From positions 1 through 64,000 of the forward strand of contig JAGWVC010000003.1 of the NCBI GenBank assembly GCA_018971065.1: a DNA stretch of 64,000 bases, read 5' to 3'. The notes below the pieces were generated by a model. The model searched no databases and was not told the DNA's origin. It saw only the letters and a list, made by a program, of their open reading frames with translations. A program made the translations under genes and the position numbers. Of the stretch, positions 6,962 to 17,600 are shown piece after piece; the stretch's first letter is position 1, and each line of letters starts with the position of its first letter. The DNA is from Sphingomonadales bacterium. Its GTDB lineage: Bacteria; Pseudomonadota; Alphaproteobacteria; Sphingomonadales; Sphingomonadaceae.

Positions 6962-9900
6962 ACGCGCTGATCCGCGCGGCGGTCACGCGCTGGCAGATCA
7001 CCGCGCTGCTCACCGCATTGGTGGTGGCGTTGGGTATCGGCGCGTTCCATGCCATTCCGCGCACCGAAGATCCGCAGCTCAATTCCCCGATCTACCTGAT
7101 CACGGTGGTGGTTCCGGGTGGTTCGCCCGACGACATGGAGCAGCAGGTCGCCAAGCCGATCGAGGAGGCGCTGGGCAGTATCGACGACCTGCGTGATCTC
7201 AACTCGTGGAGCGGCAACGACGTCGTCACCCTGCGCGCCGAATTCAACTGGGGCGCCGATCCCGAACGCCGCTATGACGAGGTCGTGCGTGAACTGAACG
7301 CGCTGCGACCGCGATTGCCGACGAACCTCTCCCGGCTTGAGATCATGCGCGGCCGCAACACCGCCGTGCCGTTTGTCCAGGCGGCGCTGACCAGTGACCT
7401 GCTGCCGCCGGACCGGCTCGAAAAACTCGCCCGTCGCCTCAAGGACCGCATTGCCCGCGTCCCCGGCGTCCGCAAGGCCGAAGTCGTCGGTGCCGGCGCC
7501 GGCGAAATGCGCGTCAGTCTCGATTTCCAGAAGCTGGCGGTGCTGCATATTCCCGCCGGCGCGGTGATCGATGCGCTCCATGCTGCCGGCGCGGAAAGCC
7601 CGGTCGGCACGGTTCATGCCGGTGAACGGCGGTTGGTCGTCCGCACCGGCGGCGTTTATCCCGATGCCGCTGCCGTCGCGGCCGTGCCGGTGGCGCGTCG
7701 CAACGGCGTTGCCGTCCGCGTGGCCGATGTCGCCCGCGTCGAATGGGCCCAGCGCGAGGATGATCACCGCATCCGCTTCAACGGCCGGCGCGCCGCGCTC
7801 GTCACCGCCGAGCAGATCGACGGCCGCGATGTCCGCCTGCTCACCCGCGATGTCGAGGCCCAGCTCGATGCGTTCGAGCGCGAGCTTCCGGGCAGCGTCC
7901 GGCTCGAACGCGGCTTCACCCAGGCCAGCAACCTCAAGCACCGGCTCGACCAGCTCACCCGCGATTTCGTGCTCGCCATCGCCATCGTCGCGCTCACGCT
8001 GCTGCCACTGGGCCTGCGGGCCGCTGGCGTGGTCATGGTGGCGGTCCCGCTGTCGCTGCTGATCGGCGTTGCGGTGATGTGGCACATGGGCTTCACCCTC
8101 AACCAGTTGTCGGTGGCGGGGTTCATCCTGTCGCTGGGCCTGCTGGTCGATGATGCCATCGTCGTCGTCGAGAACATCGCGCGTTGGCTGCGCGGCGGTG
8201 CTTCGCGGGCGGAAGCGGCCATCGGCGCCACCAGCGAGATCGCGCTGGCGGTGATCGGCTGCACGGCCTGTCTGGGCTTCGCGTTCCTGCCGCTGATCGC
8301 CATGCCCGAGGCTGCGGGCGAATTCGTGCGCTCGCTTCCCGTTGCTGTGCTGGGCACGGTGGCGGGTTCGCTGCTGGTGGCGCTGACGCTGATTCCGTTC
8401 ATCGCCAGCCGGGTGCTGCCCCGGCATTCCGATCCGCATGGCAACCGTCTGCTGCAGGCGCTGACACGCGGCATCCAGCGGCTTTATGCCCCCGCGCTTC
8501 ACGCAGCGCTGGCCCGTCCCGGCCGCGCCGTCGCCTGGCTCGGCGGGCTGAGCCTGCTCACCATCCCGGTGGTCATGCTGATCGGCACCAGCCTGTTCCC
8601 GGCTGCCGACCTGCCGCAGTTCCTGGTCGAAGTGGCACTGCCGCGCGGCACCAGCATGGACCGCGCCGATCAGGCCGTGCAGGCGGTCGCCCACCGCATC
8701 GCCGCCGAACCCGGCATCGCCTGGACCGCGGCGAACATCGGCCGGGGCAACCCGTCGATTTACTACAACCGCTGGCCGCGCCCCGTCGATGCCTCCTCGG
8801 GCGAGATTGCCGCCGCCTTCCACCTGTGGAACCCCGCCACCAGCCCCCGGGCCATCGCGCGCCTGCGGCATGATCTGGCGGGCACCCCCGGTGCCGAAGT
8901 CACGATCCACACCTTCATGCAAGGCCCCCCGATCGAGGCGCCGGTTGCCATCCGCATCGCCGGGCCGGACATGGGCGTGCTGACCCGCCTGGCGCGCCAG
9001 TCCGAGGGCCTGCTCAAGGCAATGCCCGAATTGCGCGACATCGGCGATCCGCTGCGGCTGGATCGTACCGAACTCGATCTCGGTATCGACCAGGCGCTTG
9101 CCGCCGGCCTTGGCGTCCCTGCCGGCGCGGCACGACAGGTCACGCAACTGGCGCTTGTCGGTGCCCCGGCGGCGCTGTTGCGCGATGCCGACGGTGATGG
9201 CTATCCCGTCACGGTACGCCTGCCGATGGCCGGGCAACGCAACGACATCGCCGCGCTCGGCCAGGTCCAGGTGCCGACGGACAGCGGCGGCACCGTCCCG
9301 CTTTCGGCCATCTCCAGCCCCACGCTGCGGTCCGGCCCGGCGCAGATCGAACGCTACAATCGCGAACGCGTCGTCACGCTCACCGCCGACGTCCGGGACG
9401 GCGTGCAGACCAGCCGCGCCACCGCGAAGGCCGTTGCCACCCTGCAATCGGCGCTGAAATTGCCCCCCGGCTATCGGCTGATGCTGGCCGGCGAAGCCCA
9501 GTCGCAAGAGCGCAGCTTTGCCGGGCTGACCACCGCGATCGCGGTTGCGCTGCTCGGCATCATGGCGGTGCTGGTCCTCGAATTCGGTCGCTTCCGCACC
9601 GTCGCGGTGGTTGCCGGGGTCATCCCGCTCGGCCTGCTCGGCGCGGTCGTGGCCCTGGGCATCACCGGCAACTCGCTATCGTTCACAGCGTCGGTCGGGG
9701 TGATCGCGCTCACCGGCATCGAGATCAAGAACTCCATCCTGCTGGTCGATTTCACCGAACAGATGCGCCGCGCCGGCGCCTCGGTGCGCGAGGCGGTGGA
9801 GAAAGCCGGGGAACTGCGCTTCCTTCCCGTCCTGCTCACCTCGATCACCGCGATCGGCGGGCTGCTGCCGTTGGCGCTGGAACGCAACGGGCTTTATTCG

Positions 9901-10008
9901 CCGGTTGCCATCGCCATGATCGGGGGGCTGCTCTCGTCCACGCTGCTCGCCCGCATCGCCACCCCGGTGCTTTACCTGCTGCTCAACCCCGAAGCGCCGC
10001 CCGCATGA
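6958..10008 (+). CDS. RND family multidrug/metabolite efflux pump, inner-membrane subunit
   Basis: The protein has 1016 residues, the usual AcrB-family length. It has a first transmembrane helix near 13-32, a large periplasmic loop, a block of helices at about 335-530 with the proton-relay motif LVDDAIVVVEN near residue 396, a second periplasmic loop, and a final helix block from about 855. It belongs to the broad HAE/CzcA-like RND superfamily; VVVPGGSPDDMEQQV near the start is typical of divergent alphaproteobacterial members. It exports substrates by proton antiport through the adaptor and outer-membrane factor genes on either side. The substrate cannot be read. It overlaps both neighbours by four bases, so the three genes form a translationally coupled operon. 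Confidence 0.92.
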   Translation: MNALIRAAVTRWQITALLTALVVALGIGAFHAIPRTEDPQLNSPIYLITVVVPGGSPDDMEQQVAKPIEEALGSIDDLRDLNSWSGNDVVTLRAEFNWGADPERRYDEVVRELNALRPRLPTNLSRLEIMRGRNTAVPFVQAALTSDLLPPDRLEKLARRLKDRIARVPGVRKAEVVGAGAGEMRVSLDFQKLAVLHIPAGAVIDALHAAGAESPVGTVHAGERRLVVRTGGVYPDAAAVAAVPVARRNGVAVRVADVARVEWAQREDDHRIRFNGRRAALVTAEQIDGRDVRLLTRDVEAQLDAFERELPGSVRLERGFTQASNLKHRLDQLTRDFVLAIAIVALTLLPLGLRAAGVVMVAVPLSLLIGVAVMWHMGFTLNQLSVAGFILSLGLLVDDAIVVVENIARWLRGGASRAEAAIGATSEIALAVIGCTACLGFAFLPLIAMPEAAGEFVRSLPVAVLGTVAGSLLVALTLIPFIASRVLPRHSDPHGNRLLQALTRGIQRLYAPALHAALARPGRAVAWLGGLSLLTIPVVMLIGTSLFPAADLPQFLVEVALPRGTSMDRADQAVQAVAHRIAAEPGIAWTAANIGRGNPSIYYNRWPRPVDASSGEIAAAFHLWNPATSPRAIARLRHDLAGTPGAEVTIHTFMQGPPIEAPVAIRIAGPDMGVLTRLARQSEGLLKAMPELRDIGDPLRLDRTELDLGIDQALAAGLGVPAGAARQVTQLALVGAPAALLRDADGDGYPVTVRLPMAGQRNDIAALGQVQVPTDSGGTVPLSAISSPTLRSGPAQIERYNRERVVTLTADVRDGVQTSRATAKAVATLQSALKLPPGYRLMLAGEAQSQERSFAGLTTAIAVALLGIMAVLVLEFGRFRTVAVVAGVIPLGLLGAVVALGITGNSLSFTASVGVIALTGIEIKNSILLVDFTEQMRRAGASVREAVEKAGELRFLPVLLTSITAIGGLLPLALERNGLYSPVAIAMIGGLLSSTLLARIATPVLYLLLNPEAPPA

Positions 10009-11423
10009 CCCGCCACGCGTCGACCCTGCTGGCCCCGCTGGCACTTGCCGCCTGCACGGCCGGACCGGATTACCACCCGGCACCGGCCCCATTGCCGCAG
10101 CACTGGCAATCCGCTCCCGCCGCCGTTTTGCCTGACTCCGGTGACTGGTGGCGCAGCCTCGGCGATCCCGCACTCGACGCGCTGGTAACCCGCGCGCTGG
10201 CCGCCAATCCCGACATCGGCCAGGCGCTCGCCCGGATCGACCAGGCCCGTGCCCAGGCTGGCATGGCCCGCGCCAGCCAGCTTCCGGCGGCGGAGATCAC
10301 CGGCACCGTCGCCCGCACCCGCCAGTCGCTGGAGGGCGGTCTCGGCCAGATCTCGCGCTACGTCCCCGGCTATGAACGCATGGCCAGCGACGCGCAGCTC
10401 GGCCTCGCCGCGCGGTGGGAGCTTGACCTTGCCGGGGGCCAGCGCCGCGAGCGCCAGGCCGCGCTGGCCATGCTCGATGGCGCCCACGCCGGGGCCGATG
10501 CCGCCCGGCTGACGGTGGCGGGCGCCGTCGCCGAAACGTGGGTCCGCCTCCGCGCCGCCGAAGCCCGCCTTGCCCTGCTGGAGGAACGCCGCGCGCAGAT
10601 GGTTCAGCGCCGCGCAATCATGGCCGTCCGGGTCGGGGAGGGGGAGGCCGCCCCCGCCGCGCTCGAACAGACCGACGCCGCGCTTGCCGGGTTCGATGCC
10701 GCCGTGCCGGTGCTGCGCGCCGTCGCCGACACCCTGCGGCACCGCCTCGCCATTCTCGCCGGTCTACCGGTCGGCAGCGCCTTGCCCGAACTTGCCCGCC
10801 CGGCCACGCTCGGCTTCGTCGGCAATGGCTTCTACACGCCGCTGCCGGCCGATCCCGCCGCCGGGCTGCCTGCCACTATCCTGCGCCGCCGCCCCGATCT
10901 GCGCCTTGCCGAAGCCCGCGCCGTCGCCGCCAATGCCCGAATCGGCCAGGCGCTGGCCGAATGGTGGCCGCAACTGTCGCTTGCGGGTCTCGCCGGGTTC
11001 GACAGCACCCGGCTCGGCGCATTCGGCTCGGATCCTTCCAGCGTCGTCACCGGTGCGGCCGGTTTGCGCTGGCGCCTGCTCGATTTCGGCCGGGTCCAGG
11101 CGCAGGTCGATGCCGCGCGCGGCGGCGCCAGGGAAGCGCTGGAGGCGTACCGCGGCGCGGTGCTTGCGGCGGGCACCGATGTTGAGGATGCGTTCACGCT
11201 GCTGGCCGCGCGCCGGGGCGAAGCCTCCGCCCGCGCCACCGCGCTGCAATCCACCCGCAATGCCTTCACCCGCAGCGCCGCCGCTGCCCGGGAAGGCGAA
11301 ATCAGCCGTGACGCGCTGGCCGAGCAACGCATGGCCTTGCTGGTCGCCGAGGACGAAGCCGTCGCCGCGCGTGCCGAAGCCTGGCTTGCCCTCATCGCGG
11401 CCTATCGCGCCATCGGCGGCTGA
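10005..11423 (+). CDS. Outer-membrane efflux channel, NodT/OprM family lipoprotein
   Basis: The protein has 472 residues. It starts with a signal peptide and lipobox (LALAAC, Cys near 17) followed by GPDYHPAP, the characteristic N terminus of the NodT/OprM group. Two repeats of the TolC-like helical domain follow (for example NPDIGQALARIDQARAQAG, and RRPDLRLAEARAVAANARIG near 295). It forms the trimeric exit duct of the tripartite pump. The start overlaps the pump stop (ATGA 10005-10008). No strong terminator follows. Confidence 0.92.
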   Translation: MTRHASTLLAPLALAACTAGPDYHPAPAPLPQHWQSAPAAVLPDSGDWWRSLGDPALDALVTRALAANPDIGQALARIDQARAQAGMARASQLPAAEITGTVARTRQSLEGGLGQISRYVPGYERMASDAQLGLAARWELDLAGGQRRERQAALAMLDGAHAGADAARLTVAGAVAETWVRLRAAEARLALLEERRAQMVQRRAIMAVRVGEGEAAPAALEQTDAALAGFDAAVPVLRAVADTLRHRLAILAGLPVGSALPELARPATLGFVGNGFYTPLPADPAAGLPATILRRRPDLRLAEARAVAANARIGQALAEWWPQLSLAGLAGFDSTRLGAFGSDPSSVVTGAAGLRWRLLDFGRVQAQVDAARGGAREALEAYRGAVLAAGTDVEDAFTLLAARRGEASARATALQSTRNAFTRSAAAAREGEISRDALAEQRMALLVAEDEAVAARAEAWLALIAAYRAIGG

Positions 11424-11678
11424 ATCCGTCCGGCAAGGCCGCCGTTCCGTCGGGCAACTTGCGCCGAAACGGATTCAATTCCGTTGGAAATCGAACCTGA
11501 ACCGCATGGCTGCCACAAAGTGGCGGTGCTTGGCCTGAGAAAATCCTATCATCGATAGGATTCCTGCCCTTTACAAAACTTTCCTGATATTACAGTACCT
11601 ACTCGGGTCGCACAACGGCGCGCACACGGTTGCGCCGCCGGCGGAGCGTGCCCGGGAAATATCCAAAGGGGTTCGTTC
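11424..11678 (+). promoter_or_regulatory. Adhesin upstream region with perfect palindrome identical to the RND operator
   Basis: This 255-base gap holds a palindrome with 9-base arms at 11542-11550 and 11554-11562 and a 3-base spacer. Its 15-base core (11545-11559, CCTATCATCGATAGG) is the exact reverse complement of the site at 5873-5887 beside the TetR gene. It lies 117 bases before the adhesin start. An AAAGGGG ribosome site precedes the ATG at 11679. No gene is supported in the gap. Confidence 0.6.
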
Positions 11679-14600
11679 ATGATTTCGGGTGCGCACGCCA
11701 GCAATCTTCAGCCGTCCGTCCGCCGTTCTCGTCACGGACTCAACCGCGTGCTGCTGTGCGCCACCATGCTGGCCGGCCTTGCCCCGGCCACCGTTCACGC
11801 CCAGGCACTGCCCACCGGTGGCACCGTCGTCGCCGGCAACGCCGCCATCGCCACCAACGGCCCGGCGATGACGGTCACGCAGACCGGCAATCGCGCCATC
11901 ATCGACTGGGCGGGCTTCTCGGTCGGCAACGGCGCCAGCGTGGCCTTCCAGAACGGCCACGGCGCCACGCTTAACCGCGTCACCGGGACGGACATTTCCC
12001 GCATCGACGGCAGCCTCACCGCCACCGGCTCGCTCTATCTGGTCAACGCCAACGGCGTCGTCATCGGCAAGGACGGCGTGGTCAATACCGGCGGCACTTT
12101 TGTGGCCTCCACGCTCGACATCGCCAACGCCGATTTCATCAAGGGCGGTGATCTCGCGTTCTCCGGCGCCTCGCGCGCGCAAGTCGTCAACCTTGGCAAG
12201 GTCGGTTCGCTCGGCGGCAACGTCGCGCTCATCGGCGCCACCGTCATCAACCAGGGCGCCATCACCGCCGCCAACGGCACCGCCGGCCTCATCGCCGGCG
12301 GCAGCGTGCTGCTGCGCGACACCGCGAACGATGCCGGCGGCCTGTTCAGCGTGCTCTATGGCGATGCGCAGACCAGCGCCGCCAACGGCGGCACCATCGC
12401 GGCGGCCAGCGCCGAACTGCGCGCCCAGCAGGGCAACGTCTACGCGCTGGCCGGCAATACGGCGGGCGTGATCGACGCCACCGGGGTGCGCGCCGGGCAG
12501 GGCAAGGTCTGGCTGGTCAGCGAGGGCGGCACCACGCAAGTCGCCGGCACCATCACCGCGCAAGGGCCGGATGGCGCGGCGGGCTTCGTGGAGACGTCGG
12601 GCAAGACGCTCCAGATCGGCGATACGCGTGTCAACAGCCATGATGGCAACTGGCTGATCGATCCCGAAGATCTGGCAATCGACGCGATCACCGCCTTCAG
12701 TTTGCAGACCTCGCTCATCACGGGCGACGTCACCGTCACCACCAATGGTGCGGGCAGCGGCGGCTCCGGCGATATTCTCGTCAACACCGCGCTGGGGTGG
12801 AACAGCAGTCACACGCTCACGCTGAACGCCTGGCGCAACATCGTGTTCAACGCCAACGTCGATGCCGGCAGCAGCGGCAAACTCGCGCTGCAATACGGGA
12901 TGGGCGCCGTCGCGGCCGGCAACACCGCCACGTATTCGCTGGGCGACGGCGCAAAGATCATCCTGCCCGCCGGACAGAACTTCACCACCCAGCTCGGCAA
13001 CGACGGCACCCCGGTAAACTGGACCGTCATCACCGATCTCGGCACCGCGACCTCGCACACCGGCACCGATCTGCAAGGCATGCAGAGCAATCTCAGCGGC
13101 AACTACGTCCTCGGCGCTGACATCGACGCTTCGGCCACCTCTGGCTGGAACGGCGGCGCCGGCTTCAGCCCCATCGGTGACAACAGCCAATTCTGGGCCC
13201 GCTTCAACGGCGCGTTCGACGGCCTTGGCCACACCATTTCCAACCTCACCGTCAACCGTCCCGGTTACAACTGGCAGGGCCTGTTCGGCTATGTCGGTTC
13301 GGGCACGATAAGCAATGTTGCCCTCACCAACGCCTCGGTCACCGGTTACTATCAAGTGGGCGGACTGGTCGGCCAAGCCGATGGTGGATCGATCAGCAAT
13401 GCCTTCGTTTCCGGTTCGGTCAGCGGACAGCAAATGGTGGGCGGGATCGTCGGCTACACGCAAGGCGCGATTGATGCCTCCAGCAGCGCCGCTTCCGCCA
13501 GTGGTAGCGCATCGGTTGGTGGATTGGCCGGACAGGTTTTCGGCAGCACCGTCAGCAACAGCCACGCTTCAGGCACGGTTTCCGGTGGTGGCAATCTCGG
13601 CGGTCTGATCGGTTATGTCAATTCCGCCAGTCTCAGCAACGTTTTCGCCACCGGTTCCGTGCGGGGTACGTCGTTTGTTATCGGCGGTCTTGTCGGCCAA
13701 AACTACGGCGGCACGATCGCTTATGCCTATGCCACCGGATCCGTTACGGGCGGCTCCGACGTGGGCGGTCTCGCTGGCAAGAATAGCGGGACGATTCAGA
13801 ATGCCTTTGCAACCGGCGACGTCAACGGAAGCACTGGCGGCGGACTGGTGGCCATTAACCAGGGCACCATCAGCGACAGCTATGCCACCGGTGGTGTCTC
13901 GGGCAGTGGCATCCGGGGCGGCCTGGTCGGCTGGAACGACAGCGGCACCATCTCGTCCAGCCTGGCGCTCGGTCAGGTCGCGGGCAGCGGCAACGGCCTG
14001 ATCGGCTCCAACTACAACGGCACCGTCACCAACAGCTACTGGAACACCACCACCAGCGGCCAGTCCACCAGTGCCGGCGGCAGTGGCGCCACCGGCCTCA
14101 CCACCACCCAGCTTGCTGCCGCGCTGCCCACCAGCTTCGGCGCCACCAACTGGGCCAACGGCAACAACCAGACCACGCCCTACCTCAAGGGCTTCGGCTG
14201 GGCGCCCACCAGCGGCGTCGCCATCCTCGGCACTGATACCAGCGCCAATGCCACCTACTACAACGTGTTGACCAGCATCGCCCAGGTGCAGGCCATCAAC
14301 GACGTCATCAATTTCAACCCCTATGGCAACTACATCCTCGGCGCCAACATCGATGCCACCGCCACGGCGGGCTGGAACGGCGGTGCCGGCTTCGTGCCGA
14401 TCAACGATCAGTACAACTGGGGCTTCCAGGGCCGCTTCAATGGCCTCGGCTACACGATTGATGGGCTGACCATCAATCGCCCGGGGCAGGACTATGTCGG
14501 CCTGTTCGGGATCGCCCAGAACAGCACGATCACCGGGGTCAACCTCACCAATGCCGCCATCACCGGCAGGGGCAACGTCGGCGGAATCGTCGGCATCAGC

Positions 14601-17600
14601 TACGGCACTGTCAGCAACAGCAGCGTCAGCGGCAGCGTTTTTGGCAGCTATCACGTTGGCGGTCTGGTCGGCGATAACGAGGGAACGATTTCCGGCAGCC
14701 ATGCGTCGGCCACGATCGACTTTGACAGCAATGGCAGCCGCACACAGATCGGCGGGCTGGTCGGCTACAACGGCCACATCATCACCACCAGCTATGCCAC
14801 CGGCACGGTCAACAGCTCCGGTCAGGAAGACGGCCAATATTTGGGCGGCCTCGTCGGCATGAATGCCAATGGCACCATCTCGCGCAGCTATGCCAGCGGC
14901 AATGTGCTCGGCTATGCCCAGGTCGGCGGCCTCGTCGGCGCGAACTACTATAGCGGCGCGATCAGTGACAGCTATGCCACCGGCAGCGCCACCGGCAGCC
15001 AGCAGGTCGGTGGTCTGGTCGGTGACAACTATGCTTCCTCCACGATCGATCAAAGCTACGCCACCGGTCACATCGTTGCGGATTTCTTCCTGCCGCAATA
15101 TCAATTCGGCGGCGGTCTGGTCGGTCGCAACGATAACGCGGCCTCCGTCACCAACAGCTACTGGAATACGGACACCTCGGGCCAGTCCACCAGCGCGGGG
15201 GGCACCGGCCTCACCACCACGCAGTTGATGCAGGCATCGAACTTCTCGAACTGGTCGATCGATGGCGTCGGCGGCCAGAACGCCACCTGGCGCATCTACG
15301 AAGGCAGCACGGCCCCGCTGCTCAAAACGTTCCTCACGCAAGCCACAGTCAACGTCGCGGCGCAGACCACCGCCACCTACAACGGGCTGGTCCCCTCGGC
15401 GGACTTCACCGCCACGCTAGCTGACGGCTCCGCTGCCGATCGGACAAAGATCCTCGGCACCGCCAATTCCGTCTGTTTCGCCGGCGGTTGCACCGATGTC
15501 GGCACGTACACCCTCTCGTTCACCACCAACGGCCTCTATTCCACCCAGCAGGGCTACGATATCGTCGGCGGTCACGCCGGCTCCAGCAATCTCACCATCA
15601 ACCCGCGCGCCATCAGCGTCACGGCCGATGCCCTGTCGCGCGTCTATGGCGATGCCAACCCCGCGCTCACCTTCACCGTCGGCGGCGCGGGGCTTGCCGG
15701 CGGCGACACCATCGCCTCGGTGTTCGGCGGCGCCCTCGCCACCAGCGCCACCAGCATTTCGGATGTGAACGCTTACGCCATCACCCAGGGCACATTGGCC
15801 CTCGGCAGCAGCAACTACACGCTGACCACGTTCACGGACGGCACCCTCACCGTCACCCAGCGCCCGCTCACCGTCACCGCCAACGCCGCCACGCGCCTCT
15901 ACGGCGATTTCAACCCCACGTTCACCTACACCGTCAGCGGCGGCTTCGTCGGCAGTGACACCGCCGCATCCATCCTTCGCGGCTCGCTGGCTGCTGAAGC
16001 CAACGCTCGCGACGACGTGAACACGTACCCCATCCTCCGGGGCAGTCTGGCCAGCAACTCGGGCAACTACAGCATCGTCTACCAGGGTGCCGATCTCACC
16101 GTCACCCCGCGCCCGGTCACCGTCACTTACACCGCCGACGCCGTCAGCCGCATCTACGGCAACGACAACCCCACGCTCTCCGGCATCGCCAGCGCCGGCG
16201 GCTACACCAGCACCAGCGGCTTCATCGGCGGCGACCACCCCACCGGCACCGCGTTGTGGACCACCACCGCCGACGCAACCTCGCACGTCGGGTCCTACGG
16301 AATCACCGGCTCGGGCCTGACCGTCGGCAGCAACTACACGCTCACCGAAGTCCAGGCCGCCGGCAACGCCACCGCGCTGACGGTCACCGCGCGGCCGATC
16401 ACCGTCACGGCCGATAACGTCTCGCGGTCCTACGGTGATGACAACACGATCAATGGCGGCAGCCTGTTCACCTACTCGATCACCAGCCAGAACGGCCTCG
16501 TCGGCAGCGATAGCTTCGCGGGCAGCCTGACTTCGACTGCCGACCAGACCACCGGCATCGGCAACTATGCCGTCACCCAGGGCGACCTGGCTCTGTCAAC
16601 CGACTACGCCCTCACCGTCCAGCCGGGCACGCTCACCATCAACCCGCGCTATCTGCAAATCCTGTACTGGGCGACCGGCCAGTCCCGCGCCTATGGCGAC
16701 GCCAACCCCGTGTTGACCGGCTCCGTAACCCCAGATGGCTTGGTCAACAACGATCAACTCAGCGGAACCGCCGTCTGGACCACCGCCGCCAACGCCACCT
16801 CGAATGTCGGCAATTACGCGATCACCGGCAGCGGCCTCACCGCCTCGGCGAATTACGATGTGCATGTCGCCCAGAATCCTTTCCGCAATTTCACCATCAC
16901 CCAGCGGTATGTCAACGTCACCGCCGATGCCGTCAGCCGCGCCTATGGCGATGCCAATCCCGCGCTGACCTACACCGTCAGCCGCGCCAGTGGCACCGGC
17001 AGTGGTCTGGTCAACGGCGATACGCTCTCCACCGGCGCGCTGGCCACCACCGCCAGCCCCGGCAGCAGCGTCGGCACATATGCCATCACCCAGGGCACTC
17101 TGAACAATCGTGGTGTGGTGAATTCCAACTACTCGATCCGGTCGTTCACCGGCGCCAACCTCACCATCAACCCTCGCGCGCTGACGGTTACCTACACCGC
17201 CGCCGCCTCCAGCCGCACCTATGGCGACAACCCCGATGGCAGCCCGGCGCTCACCGGCAGCTACACCACCAGCGGCCTCTACGGCACCGACACCGTCAGC
17301 GGCACCGCCACGTGGAGCAGCACCGCCACCGCCACCACCGGGGCAGGCGGCCAGGCCATCACCGGCGCGGGCATCACCGCCTCGGCCAACTACACCGTCA
17401 CCGCCGTACAGGCCGCCGGCAACGCCACCGCGCTGACCATCAACCCCAAGGCGCTGACGATCACGTACACCGCCACCGCCGCCAGCCGCATCTATGGCGA
17501 CGCCAACCCGGCGTTCACCGGCACCGCCACATCGTCGGGCCTGGTCAACGGCGACACGCTGTCCGGCACCGCGCTGTGGGCCACCACCGCCACCGTCGCC

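Noticed and set aside
6796..9507. About 900-residue open frame opposite the RND pump gene
   Set aside because: Its composition is low-complexity and it overlaps a clear pump gene throughout. No motif or ribosome site supports it.
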